NCBI RefSeq assembly: GCF_030269125.1
Contig: NZ_BSSM01000005.1
Location: forward strand, 186,001-250,000
Origin: Streptomyces hygroscopicus subsp. hygroscopicus
GTDB taxonomy: Bacteria > Actinomycetota > Actinomycetes > Streptomycetales > Streptomycetaceae
DNA length: 64,000 nucleotides
Reading direction: 5' to 3'
Part shown: positions 43,906 through 52,145 of the stretch, one piece after another
How the letters are laid out: every line of letters begins with the position of its first letter
Numbering within the stretch: the stretch's first letter is position 1
Translations under genes and position numbers: made by a program
Notes under the pieces: generated by a model
What the model saw: only the letters and a program-made list of their open reading frames with translations
Database searches by the model: none
Told to the model about the DNA's origin: nothing

Positions 43906-45597
43906 CTAGCCTTCCCGGCGCACCTCGACCACCCGGAACCGGTTCGCCACGAAGGCGCCGTCGCACAGGGCCGCGTTCGCCGCCGGGTTGCCGCCCGAGC
44001 CGTGGAAGTCGGAGAAGGCGGCGGTCTGGTTCACGAACACCCCGCCGGTGAGGTTGAAGGACAGCTGGGCGGCCTCCTCCAGGCACACCTCCTCGATGGC
44101 CCCCTCCACCTCGCTGTCGGTGGTGTACGCGCCGACCGTCATCGCGCCCTTCTCGCGCACCGTGCGCCGCAGCAGCTCCACCGCGTCGGTCACCGAGTCG
44201 ACCGCGACGGCGAAGGAGACGGGGCCGAAGCACTCGCTCATGTAGGCGGCCTCGGCATCCGGCTTGGCGCCGTCCAGCTTGACGATCACCGGGGTGCGCA
44301 CCACCGCGTCCGGGAACTCCGGGTTGGTGATCTCGCGCGAGGCGAGGGCGACCTCGCCGAGTCCGGCCGCGGCCTCCAGGCGGGCCTTGACGTCGGGGTT
44401 GACGATCGCGCCCAGCAGCGCGTTGGCCCGCGCGTCGTCGCCGAGCAGTCCGTCGACCGCGCGGGCGAGGTCGGCGGTGACCTCGTCGAAGGTCTTCGGT
44501 CCCTGGTCGGTGCCGATGCCGTCGCGCGGGATCAGCAGGTTCTGCGGGGTGGTGCACATCTGGCCGCTGTACAGGGACAGCGAGAACGCCAGGTTGGACA
44601 GCATGCCCTTGTAGTCGTCCGTGGAGTGCACGATCACCGTGTTGACGCCGGCCTTCTCCGTGTAGACCTGCGCCTGGCGCGCGTTGGCCTCCAGCCAGTC
44701 GCCGAAGGACGTCGAACCGGTGTAGTCGATGATCCGGATCTCCGGGCGGGTGGCGAGCGACTTGGCGATGCCCTCGCCGGGGCGCTCGGCGGCCAGGGCG
44801 ACCAGGTCGGCGTCGAAACCGGCCTCGGCGAGCACCTCGCGCGCGACGCGCACGGTCAGCGCGAGCGGGAGCACCGCGCGCGGGTGCGGCTTGACCAGGA
44901 CCGCGTTGCCGGTCGCCAGGGAGGCGAACAGGCCCGGGTAGCCGTTCCACGTCGGGAAGGTGTTGCAGCCGATGACCAGGCCGATGCCGCGCGGGACGGG
45001 CGTGAAGTCCTTGGTCAGCACCAGCGGGTCGCGCTTGCCCTGCGGCTTGGTCCACTCGGCGGTCCCGGGGGTGCGCACCTGCTCCGCGTACGCGTACGCC
45101 ACCGCCTCCAGGCCGCGGTCCTGGGCGTGCGGGCCGCCCGCCTGGAACGCCATCAGGAAGGCCTGGCCGCTGGTGTGCATGACCGCGTGCGCGAACTCGT
45201 GCGTCCGGTCGCTGATCCGCTTGAGGATCTCCAGGCAGACCACGGCACGCACTTCGGCGCCCGCGTCCCGCCAGGCCCGCTGCCCGGCCTTCATCGCGGG
45301 CAGCAGTGCGTCCAGGTCCGCGTGCGGGTAGCTCACGCCCAGCTCGATGCCGTACGGCGAGACCTCGCCGCCAACCCAGTCGTCCGTGCCCGCCTGGCCG
45401 AGGTCGAAGCGGGTGCCCAGCAGGGCGTCGAAGGCGGCCTTGCCCGCGGCCGCGTCCAGGCTGCCGTGGTCGCCGTACGCCTTGGGGTGCTCGGGGTGCG
45501 GGGACCAGTACGCGCGGGTGCGGATCGCTTCCAGGGCCTGGTCGAGAGTGGGCCGGTGCTTGGCGATCAGCTCGGGGGCGGTCAGTTCGGCGGCCAT
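43906..45597 (-). CDS. paaN: PaaN, aldehyde dehydrogenase of phenylacetate degradation
   Basis: 563 residues, an aldehyde-dehydrogenase-fold protein of the PaaN type without the C-terminal hydratase domain of PaaZ. It is expected to oxidise the ring-opened semialdehyde CoA intermediate. Family motifs are CNTFPTWNGYPGLFASL, the NAD-binding TGSTSFGDWLE, the active-site loop LYSGQMCTTPQNLLIP with the catalytic Cys, and AYMSECFGPVSFAV. It is transcribed leftwards from the region that holds the palindrome at 45687. A separate hydratase for ring opening is not in the window. Confidence 0.92.
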   Translation of the reverse strand: MAAELTAPELIAKHRPTLDQALEAIRTRAYWSPHPEHPKAYGDHGSLDAAAGKAAFDALLGTRFDLGQAGTDDWVGGEVSPYGIELGVSYPHADLDALLPAMKAGQRAWRDAGAEVRAVVCLEILKRISDRTHEFAHAVMHTSGQAFLMAFQAGGPHAQDRGLEAVAYAYAEQVRTPGTAEWTKPQGKRDPLVLTKDFTPVPRGIGLVIGCNTFPTWNGYPGLFASLATGNAVLVKPHPRAVLPLALTVRVAREVLAEAGFDADLVALAAERPGEGIAKSLATRPEIRIIDYTGSTSFGDWLEANARQAQVYTEKAGVNTVIVHSTDDYKGMLSNLAFSLSLYSGQMCTTPQNLLIPRDGIGTDQGPKTFDEVTADLARAVDGLLGDDARANALLGAIVNPDVKARLEAAAGLGEVALASREITNPEFPDAVVRTPVIVKLDGAKPDAEAAYMSECFGPVSFAVAVDSVTDAVELLRRTVREKGAMTVGAYTTDSEVEGAIEEVCLEEAAQLSFNLTGGVFVNQTAAFSDFHGSGGNPAANAALCDGAFVANRFRVVEVRREG

Positions 45598-45686
45598 GCG
45601 GGACCAACTCCTCGTCTGGAGAACTCGTCTTCGAGTTCAGGACCTGGCAGAAAGAGCAGCGGGATGGGACGGTCAGGGCTAGAGTA

Positions 45687-45700
45687 ACCGAACGATCGGT
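45687..45700. promoter_or_regulatory. Putative PaaR operator between paaN and paaH
   Basis: ACCGAACGATCGGT, the reverse complement of the site before paaA, lies in the 159-bp divergent region. Flanking bases AGTA on the left side extend the match to the operator recalled from C. glutamicum. It can control both divergent genes. Confidence 0.75.
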
Positions 45701-45756
45701 CGGTTCAAGGGGGTCCGCCGCATCTGTGGAAAACCCCGTGCGGGAGGATCGCGCAC

Positions 45757-47271
45757 ATGACAGCACTCGACCTCGGCAGCCCCGTGGCAGTCGTCGGCAC
45801 CGGCACCATGGGCCAGGGCATCGCCCAGGTCGCACTGGTCGCCGGCCACCCCGTGCGGCTCTACGACGCCGCGCCCGGACGGGCCCGGGACGCCGCCGCC
45901 GCGATCGGCGCGCGCCTGGACCGGCTGGTGGAGAAGGGCCGGCTCGACGCCGCCGCACGGGACGCGGCCCGCGCCCGCCTGGAGCCCGCGGACGCGCTCA
46001 CCGACCTGGCCGACTGCGGCCTCGTCGTGGAGGCCGTCCTGGAGCGGCTGGACGTCAAGCAGCAGCTCTTCGGCGAGCTGGAGGACGTCGTCGCCGAGGA
46101 CTGTCTGCTCGCCACCAACACCTCCTCGCTGTCGGTGACGGCGATCGGCGGCGCCCTGCGCCATCCGGGCCGCTTCCTCGGCCTGCACTTCTTCAACCCC
46201 GCCCCGCTGCTGCCACTGGTCGAGGTCGTCTCCGGGTTCGCCACCGACGTCACGTCGGCCACCCGCGCCTACGAGACCGCCCGCGCCTGGGGCAAGACCC
46301 CGGTGGCCTGCGCGGACACCCCCGGCTTCATCGTCAACCGGATCGCCCGGCCCTTCTACGCCGAGGCGTTCGCGGTCTACGAGGCCCAGGGCGCCGACCC
46401 GGCCACCATCGACGCGGTCCTGCGCGAGTGCGGCGGCTTCCGCATGGGCGCGTTCGAACTCACCGACCTGATCGGCCAGGACGTCAACGAGGCGGTGACG
46501 CACTCGGTGTGGCAGTCCTTCTTCCAGGACGTGCGGTTCACCCCGTCGCTGGCCCAGCGCCGCCTGGTGGAGTCCGGGCGCCTCGGCCGCAAGACCGGAC
46601 ACGGCTGGTACGACCACGAAGAGGGCGCCGAGCGGCCCGAGCCGCACACCGCCGACAAGGAGCGGCCGCCCGCCTACGTCGTCGCCGAGGGCGACCTCGG
46701 CCCCGCCGCCGAACTGCTCGCGCTGATCCGCGAGGCGGGCATCCAGGTCCGCGAGGAGAACGGCGAGGAGGGCGGCCACCTGGAGCTGCCCGGCGGCGGC
46801 CAGCTGGTCCTCGCCGACGGCCAGACCTCGGTGGAGTTCCGCGACGTCGTCTACTTCGACCTCGCCCTCGACTACCGCGAGGCCACCCGCGTCGCCCTGT
46901 CCGCCTCCCAGGACACCGCACCGGCGACCCTCGCCGAGGCCGTCGGCCTGTTCCAGGCGCTCGGCAAGGACGTCAGCGTCATCGGCGACGTCCCCGGCAT
47001 GATCGTGGCCCGCACCGTGGCCCGGATCATCGACCTCGCCCATGACGCGGTCTCCAAGGGCGTGGCCACCGAGGAGGACGTCGACACCGCGATGCGCCTG
47101 GGTGTCAACTACCCCCTCGGCCCCTTCGAATGGGACCGCAGGCTGGGCGACGAGTTCGCCTACGACGTCCTGGACGCGATGCACGAGCGCGACCCCTCCG
47201 GACGCTACGCGCCGTCCCTCGCGCTCTACCGCCACGCCTATGCCGACGACAAGCGGGAGGGCACCTCATGA
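45757..47271 (+). CDS. paaH: 3-hydroxyacyl-CoA dehydrogenase, PaaH type
   Basis: 504 residues. The N-terminal NAD domain has VGTGTMGQGIAQ, and NTSSLSVTAI and HFFNPAPLLPLVEVV follow. DTPGFIVNRIARP opens the first C-terminal domain, and a second such domain (from about residue 390, with GDVPGMIVARTVARIIDLAHD) ends the protein. This double form is the PaaH/PaaC type that oxidises 3-hydroxyadipyl-CoA. A link region near 285-370 is unlike simple fadB-like proteins. The stop overlaps the TetR gene (ATGA), so regulator and enzyme are co-expressed. Confidence 0.93.
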   Translation: MTALDLGSPVAVVGTGTMGQGIAQVALVAGHPVRLYDAAPGRARDAAAAIGARLDRLVEKGRLDAAARDAARARLEPADALTDLADCGLVVEAVLERLDVKQQLFGELEDVVAEDCLLATNTSSLSVTAIGGALRHPGRFLGLHFFNPAPLLPLVEVVSGFATDVTSATRAYETARAWGKTPVACADTPGFIVNRIARPFYAEAFAVYEAQGADPATIDAVLRECGGFRMGAFELTDLIGQDVNEAVTHSVWQSFFQDVRFTPSLAQRRLVESGRLGRKTGHGWYDHEEGAERPEPHTADKERPPAYVVAEGDLGPAAELLALIREAGIQVREENGEEGGHLELPGGGQLVLADGQTSVEFRDVVYFDLALDYREATRVALSASQDTAPATLAEAVGLFQALGKDVSVIGDVPGMIVARTVARIIDLAHDAVSKGVATEEDVDTAMRLGVNYPLGPFEWDRRLGDEFAYDVLDAMHERDPSGRYAPSLALYRHAYADDKREGTS

Positions 47272-47867
47272 CCACGCCCAGGCGCGACACGTACACCCCC
47301 GAGACACTGCTCTCCGTCGCCGTCCAGGTCTTCAACCAGCGCGGTTACGACGGCACCTCCATGGAGCACCTGTCCAAGGCGGCCGGCATCTCCAAGTCGT
47401 CGATATACCACCACGTCAGCGGCAAGGAGGAGCTGCTGAAGCGGGCCGTCAGCCGCGCCCTGGACGGCCTCTTCGCCATCCTGGAGGAGCCGGGGGCGGG
47501 GGAGGGGCGGCCCGTGGAGCGCCTGGAGCACGTCGTACGGCGCATGGTCGAGGTGCTCATAGCCGAGCTGCCCTACGTGACGCTGCTGCTGCGGGTGCGC
47601 GGCAACACCGAGACCGAGCGGTGGGCGCTGGAGCGCCGCCGCGACTTCGACCACCGGGTCGCCGAACTGCTCAAGGCGGCGGCAGCCGACGGGGACGTAC
47701 GCCCCGAGGTGGAGGTGCGGCTGGCGACCCGGCTGGTCTTCGGGATGATCAACTCCATCGTGGAGTGGTACCGGCCGGAGGCCCGCGGCGCCTCGGGCCG
47801 CGAGGTCTCCGACGCGGTCGTCCAGCTGGTCTTCTCCGGACTGCGCCGGGACCGGCCCGCCACGTGA
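47268..47867 (+). CDS. paaR: TetR regulator, probable PaaR
   Basis: 199 residues. The HTH lies at about 12-58 (TLLSVAVQVFNQRGYDGTSM, then HLSKAAGISKSSIYHHVSGKEELL). The rest is the helical ligand-binding domain. In Thermus and Corynebacterium, TetR-type PaaR repressors respond to phenylacetyl-CoA. This gene is translationally coupled to paaH and lies within 7.1 kb of two matching operators, one of which is in front of its own transcript, so it probably controls paaABCDE, paaN and itself. The identification is by context. Confidence 0.8.
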   Translation: MTTPRRDTYTPETLLSVAVQVFNQRGYDGTSMEHLSKAAGISKSSIYHHVSGKEELLKRAVSRALDGLFAILEEPGAGEGRPVERLEHVVRRMVEVLIAELPYVTLLLRVRGNTETERWALERRRDFDHRVAELLKAAAADGDVRPEVEVRLATRLVFGMINSIVEWYRPEARGASGREVSDAVVQLVFSGLRRDRPAT

Positions 47868-47928
47868 CACGGCAAGGGGCCCTCCGGCCACCGGGGGCGC
47901 GCCCTTGCGGTGTTCCGTGCCGCGCCAC

Positions 47929-48426
47929 CTAGGCGTCGGGTTCCAGGTCCTCCTCCTCGAACACCAGCAGCGTGCGGGTGCTCAGCACCTCCGGGATCGC
48001 CTGGAGCCGGGTGAGCACCAGTTCGCGCAGCGCCCGGTTGTCGGGCGTGTGCACCAGCAGCAGCACGTCGAAGTCGCCGCCCACCAGCGCGATGTGCGAG
48101 GCGCCGGGCAGCTGGCGCAGCTGTTCGCGGACCGTGCGCCAGGTGTTCTGGACGATCTTCAGCGTGATGTAGGCCGAGGTGCTGTGCCCGGCCCGCTCAT
48201 GGTCCACGCGCGCGCCGAAGCCCCGGATGACCCCGTCCTCGACCAGCCGGTTGATGCGCGCGTAGGCGTTGGCGCGCGAGACGTGGACGCGTTCGGCGAC
48301 CGACCGTATCGAGGCGCGGCCGTCCGCCTGGAGGATGCGCAGGATGTCCTGATCGATGGCGTCCAGCGGTCGTGCCGGCAGCGGCACCGCGTCCTGCGCT
48401 GTCTCGGCCATTTGTTCAGGTGCCAT
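47929..48426 (-). CDS. bkdR: Lrp/AsnC family regulator, BkdR-like
   Basis: 165 residues. The HTH (about 24-66: DQDILRILQADGRASIRSVA and VHVSRANAYARINRLVEDGV) is followed by an alpha-beta RAM domain (about 80-150, with YITLKIVQNTWRTV and LVGGDFDVLLLVHT) that binds amino acids and forms octamers. It is divergent from the bkd operon. In streptomycetes such a regulator, BkdR, controls branched-chain oxoacid dehydrogenase genes. ATG 48426 has GGGGGG ahead; ATG 48411 is an alternative. Confidence 0.88.
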   Translation of the reverse strand: MAPEQMAETAQDAVPLPARPLDAIDQDILRILQADGRASIRSVAERVHVSRANAYARINRLVEDGVIRGFGARVDHERAGHSTSAYITLKIVQNTWRTVREQLRQLPGASHIALVGGDFDVLLLVHTPDNRALRELVLTRLQAIPEVLSTRTLLVFEEEDLEPDA

Positions 48427-48465
48427 GTCCCCCCGCTCCCTCACCGTGGACGTCCTGCGTTCATT

Positions 48466-48499
48466 CCAGGCTGTGCAGAACCGTTTGTCCACAGCCTGG
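48466..48499. promoter_or_regulatory. Inverted repeat between bkdR and bkdA, with a DnaA box
   Basis: Perfect 10-bp arms CCAGGCTGTG (48466-48475) and CACAGCCTGG (48490-48499) separated by 14 bases. Arm centres are 24 bp apart, about two helix turns, suiting a dimeric or Lrp-type protein. TTGTCCACA (48485-48493) overlaps the right arm. Confidence 0.6.
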
Positions 48500-48527
48500 A
48501 GGGGCCTGTAGCCAAAATGTGCCGACG

Positions 48528-48541
48528 ACCGAACAATCGGT
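48528..48541. promoter_or_regulatory. Weaker PaaR-like palindrome before bkdA
   Basis: ACCGAACAATCGGT differs by one base from the operator at 45687, though the change breaks the central CG. It is 60 bp upstream of the bkdA start. Confidence 0.5.
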
Positions 48542-48601
48542 AGGTGAGACGGGTCACAGCCGACCCGTCTTCCGTAGCCGCTCCCACGAGGAGGTGCCGT
48601 C

Positions 48602-49756
48602 ATGACGGTTCTGGAGCAGCGGGGCGCGTACCGGCCATCGCCGCCGCCCGCCTGGCAGCCCCGTATGGACCCCGCGCCGCTGCTGCCCGACGCCGAGCCC
48701 TACCGCGTCCTCGGCACCGAGGCGGCCGCCAAGGCCGATCCCGACCTGCTCCGCCGGCTCCACGCCCACCTGGTGCGCGGCCGCCGTTACAACACCCAGG
48801 CCACCGCGCTGACCAAGCAGGGCCGCCTCGCCGTCTACCCCTCCAGCACCGGCCAGGAGGCCTGCGAAGTCGCAGCCGCCCTGGCCCTCGAAGAGCGCGA
48901 CTGGCTCTTCCCCAGCTACCGCGACACCCTGGCGGTCGTCGCCCGCGGCGTGGACCCCGTGGAGGCGCTGACCCTGCTGCGCGGCGACTGGCACACCGGC
49001 TACGACCCGTACGCCCACCGGGTGGCCCCCCTCTCCACCCCGCTGGCCACCCAGCTCCCGCACGCCGTCGGTCTGGCCCACGCCGCCCGCCTCAAGGGCG
49101 ACGACGTGGTCGCGCTCGCGATGGTCGGCGACGGCGGCACCAGCGAGGGCGACTTCCACGAGGCGCTGAACTTCGCCGCCGTCTGGCGGGCACCCGTCGT
49201 CTTCCTGGTGCAGAACAACGGCTTCGCCATCTCCGTCCCGCTCGCCAAGCAGACCGCCGCGCCCTCCCTGGCCCACAAGGCCGTCGGCTACGGCATGCCC
49301 GGCCGCCTGGTCGACGGCAACGACGCGGTGGCGGTGCACGAGGTCCTCGGCGACGCCGTACGGCAGGCCCGCGCCGGCGGCGGTCCGACGCTGATCGAGG
49401 CGGTCACCTACCGCATCGACGCCCACACGAACGCCGACGACGCCACCCGCTACCGGGGCGACGCCGAGGTCGAGACCTGGCGCGCCCACGACCCGGTGCG
49501 CCTGCTGGAGACGGAGCTGACCGAGCGCGGTCTGCTCGACGAAGCCGCGCTGGAAGCCGTACGGGAGGACGCCGAGGCGATGGCCGCCGACCTGCGCGCA
49601 CGCATGAACCAGGACCCCGAGCTCGACCCGATGGACCTCTTCGACCACGTCTACGCCGAGACCACCGCCCAACTGCGCGAACAGCGGGACCTGTTGCGGG
49701 CCGAGCTGGCGGCCGAGCAGGACGGGCCCGACCAGCAGGAAGGCGACCGCCGATGA
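48602..49756 (+). CDS. bkdA: Branched-chain 2-oxoacid dehydrogenase E1 alpha
   Basis: 384 residues. The thiamine diphosphate motif is GDGGTSEGDFHEALNFAAVW to QNNGFAIS (about residues 178-206). The N-terminal YRVLGTEAAAKADPDLL and VYPSSTGQEACEVAAAL are typical of actinobacterial BkdA. With BkdB and BkdC it oxidatively decarboxylates the oxoacids of Val, Ile and Leu to the branched acyl-CoAs used for iso and anteiso fatty acids and some polyketide starters. GAGGTG lies before the ATG. Its stop overlaps bkdB (ATGA). Confidence 0.95.
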   Translation: MTVLEQRGAYRPSPPPAWQPRMDPAPLLPDAEPYRVLGTEAAAKADPDLLRRLHAHLVRGRRYNTQATALTKQGRLAVYPSSTGQEACEVAAALALEERDWLFPSYRDTLAVVARGVDPVEALTLLRGDWHTGYDPYAHRVAPLSTPLATQLPHAVGLAHAARLKGDDVVALAMVGDGGTSEGDFHEALNFAAVWRAPVVFLVQNNGFAISVPLAKQTAAPSLAHKAVGYGMPGRLVDGNDAVAVHEVLGDAVRQARAGGGPTLIEAVTYRIDAHTNADDATRYRGDAEVETWRAHDPVRLLETELTERGLLDEAALEAVREDAEAMAADLRARMNQDPELDPMDLFDHVYAETTAQLREQRDLLRAELAAEQDGPDQQEGDRR

Positions 49757-50757
49757 CCACCGTGGCCGTCAAGCCCGCCACCATGGCCCAGGCCCTCACC
49801 CGCGCGATGCGCGACGCGATGGCCGCCGACCCCAGCGTGCACGTGCTCGGTGAGGACGTCGGCACCCTCGGCGGCGTCTTCCGCGTCACCGACGGGCTCG
49901 CCAAGGAGTTCGGCGAGGACCGCTGCACCGACACCCCGCTCGCCGAGGCCGGCATCCTCGGCGCCGCCGTCGGCATGGCCATGTACGGCCTGCGCCCGGT
50001 GGTGGAGATGCAGTTCGACGCGTTCGCCTACCCGGCGTTCGAGCAGCTGGTCAGCCATGTCTCCCGGATGCGCAACCGCACCCGCGGCAAGATGCCCCTG
50101 CCGATCACCGTCCGCATCCCCTACGGCGGCGGCATCGGCGGTGTCGAGCACCACAGCGACTCCTCCGAGGCGTACTACATGGCCACCCCCGGCCTGCACG
50201 TGGTCACGCCCGCGACCGTCGCCGACGCCTACGGCCTGCTGCGCCGGTCCATCGCCTCCGACGACCCGGTCGTCTTCCTGGAGCCCAAGCGGCTCTACTG
50301 GTCCAAGGACACCTGGAACCCCGAGCAGCCGGCCGAGGTCGAGCCGATCGGGCGTGCGGTGGTCCGGCGCACCGGCCGCAGCGCCACGCTGATCACCTAC
50401 GGCCCCTCCGTGCCCGTCTGCCTGGAGGCCGCCGAGGCCGCGCGGGCCGAGGGATGGGACCTGGAGGTGATCGACCTGCGCTCCCTGGTGCCGTTCGACG
50501 ACGAGACGGTCTGCGCCTCCGTGCGGCGCACCGGACGCGCGGTCGTGGTGCACGAGTCCACCGGGTTCGGCGGGCCGGGCGGCGAGATCGCGGCCCGTGT
50601 CACCGAGCGCTGCTTCCACCACCTGGAGGCCCCCGTGCTGCGCGTGGCCGGGTTCGACCTCCCCTACCCGCCGCCCATGCTGGAGCGGCACCATCTGCCC
50701 GGCGTGGACCGCGTCCTGGACGCCGTGGCCCGGCTTCAGTGGGAGGCCGAGCGCTGA
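49753..50757 (+). CDS. bkdB: Branched-chain 2-oxoacid dehydrogenase E1 beta
   Basis: 334 residues. The pyrimidine-binding domain (about 1-180) has MRDAMAADPSVHVLGEDVG, FDAFAYPAFEQLVSH and RIPYGGGIGGVEHHSDSSEA. The C-terminal transketolase domain (about 200-325) has DLRSLVPFDDETV and HESTGFGGPGGEIAARV. Forms the alpha2-beta2 E1 with the preceding product. Overlaps both neighbours (ATGA at the start, TGATG at the end). Confidence 0.96.
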   Translation: MTTVAVKPATMAQALTRAMRDAMAADPSVHVLGEDVGTLGGVFRVTDGLAKEFGEDRCTDTPLAEAGILGAAVGMAMYGLRPVVEMQFDAFAYPAFEQLVSHVSRMRNRTRGKMPLPITVRIPYGGGIGGVEHHSDSSEAYYMATPGLHVVTPATVADAYGLLRRSIASDDPVVFLEPKRLYWSKDTWNPEQPAEVEPIGRAVVRRTGRSATLITYGPSVPVCLEAAEAARAEGWDLEVIDLRSLVPFDDETVCASVRRTGRAVVVHESTGFGGPGGEIAARVTERCFHHLEAPVLRVAGFDLPYPPPMLERHHLPGVDRVLDAVARLQWEAER

Positions 50758-52085
50758 TGGCACAGGTGCTGGAGTTCAAGCTGCCCGATCTCGGCGAAGG
50801 ACTGACCGAGGCGGAGATCGTGCGCTGGCTGGTCCAGGTCGGTGACGTGGTCGCCGTCGACCAGCCGGTGGTCGAGGTCGAGACGGCCAAGGCCTCGGTC
50901 GAGGTCCCCTGCCCCTACGGCGGTGTGGTCACCGCCCGCTACGGCGAGGAGGGCACCGAACTCCCGGTCGGCGCCCCGCTCCTGACGGTCGCGGTCGGCG
51001 AACCCGCCGCGGAGTCCGGAGAGGGCTCGGGCAACGTCCTGGTCGGCTACGGCACGTCCGAGGCGCCGGGCCGCCGGCGCAGGGTGCGGCCGGTGGCGCC
51101 GGCCGGCGGCGGTGCGAGCAGGGGCGTGAACGGCAGCGCCTCGGCGCCCGCTCCGGGCCGGCCCGTCGACGCGGGCCTGCCCAGCGGTCCCGTGCCCGTG
51201 ATCTCCCCGCTGGTCCGGCGGCTCGCCCGCGAGGGCGGACTGGACCTGCGGCAACTGGCGGGCTCGGGCCCGGACGGGCTGATCCTGCGCGCGGACGTGG
51301 AGCAGGCCCTGCGGGCCGGCTCCGGCCGGGACCGCGGTCGTACGGCCGAGGTCCCCGCCGTGGCCGCTCCCGCCCCCGCGGCGGCCCCGGAAGCGGGCGA
51401 GGTGCGTGTCCCCCTCAAGGGCATCCGCGGTGCCGTCGCCGACAAGCTGTCCCGCAGCCGCCGGGAGATCCCGGACGCCACCTGCTGGGTGGACGCCGAC
51501 GCGACGGAACTGATGCGCGCACGGGCCGCGATGAACGCGGCCGGGGGCCCGAAGATCTCGCTCCTCGCGCTCCTCGCCCGTATCAGCACCGCCGCCCTCG
51601 CCCGGTTCCCCGAGCTCAACTCCTCCGTCGACACGGGCGCCCGCGAGATCGTCCGGCACCCGCATGTGCACCTCGGGTTCGCGGCGCAGACCGAGCGCGG
51701 TCTGGTCGTGCCGGTCGTCCGGGACGCCCACACCCGTGACGCGGAGTCCCTGACCGCCGAGTTCGCCCGGCTCACCGAGGCGGCCCATGCCGGGACGCTG
51801 ACCCCCGGAGAACTCACCGGTGGCACCTTCACGCTGAACAACTACGGCGTCTTCGGCGTCGACGGCTCCACGCCGATCGTCAACCACCCCGAGGCCGCCA
51901 TGCTCGGCGTCGGCCGGATCATCCCCAAGCCGTGGGTGCACGAGGGCGAGCTGGCGGTCCGTCAGGTGGTGCAGCTCTCGCTCACCTTCGACCACCGGGT
52001 GTGCGACGGCGGCACGGCGGGCGGCTTCCTGCGGTACGTGGCGGACTGCGTGGAACAGCCGGCGGTGCTGCTGCGCACCCTGTGA
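50757..52085 (+). CDS. bkdC: Branched-chain 2-oxoacid dehydrogenase E2
   Basis: 442 residues. The lipoyl domain (about 4-80) has the lipoylated Lys in ETAKASVEV (about residue 44). A Pro/Ala/Gly linker leads to the subunit-binding domain (about 140-180, ISPLVRRLAREGGLDLRQLAG), then a second linker. The acyltransferase domain (about 215-442) has the catalytic HxxxDG in TFDHRVCDGGTAGG. One lipoyl domain only. The E3 partner is not in the window and is usually shared with other complexes. Confidence 0.95.
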   Translation: MAQVLEFKLPDLGEGLTEAEIVRWLVQVGDVVAVDQPVVEVETAKASVEVPCPYGGVVTARYGEEGTELPVGAPLLTVAVGEPAAESGEGSGNVLVGYGTSEAPGRRRRVRPVAPAGGGASRGVNGSASAPAPGRPVDAGLPSGPVPVISPLVRRLAREGGLDLRQLAGSGPDGLILRADVEQALRAGSGRDRGRTAEVPAVAAPAPAAAPEAGEVRVPLKGIRGAVADKLSRSRREIPDATCWVDADATELMRARAAMNAAGGPKISLLALLARISTAALARFPELNSSVDTGAREIVRHPHVHLGFAAQTERGLVVPVVRDAHTRDAESLTAEFARLTEAAHAGTLTPGELTGGTFTLNNYGVFGVDGSTPIVNHPEAAMLGVGRIIPKPWVHEGELAVRQVVQLSLTFDHRVCDGGTAGGFLRYVADCVEQPAVLLRTL

Positions 52086-52145
52086 CCGCCGGGTCCCGGT
52101 GATCCTTCGGTTTCCCCTGAACGGCCCGGACCGCATACTCGGGGA

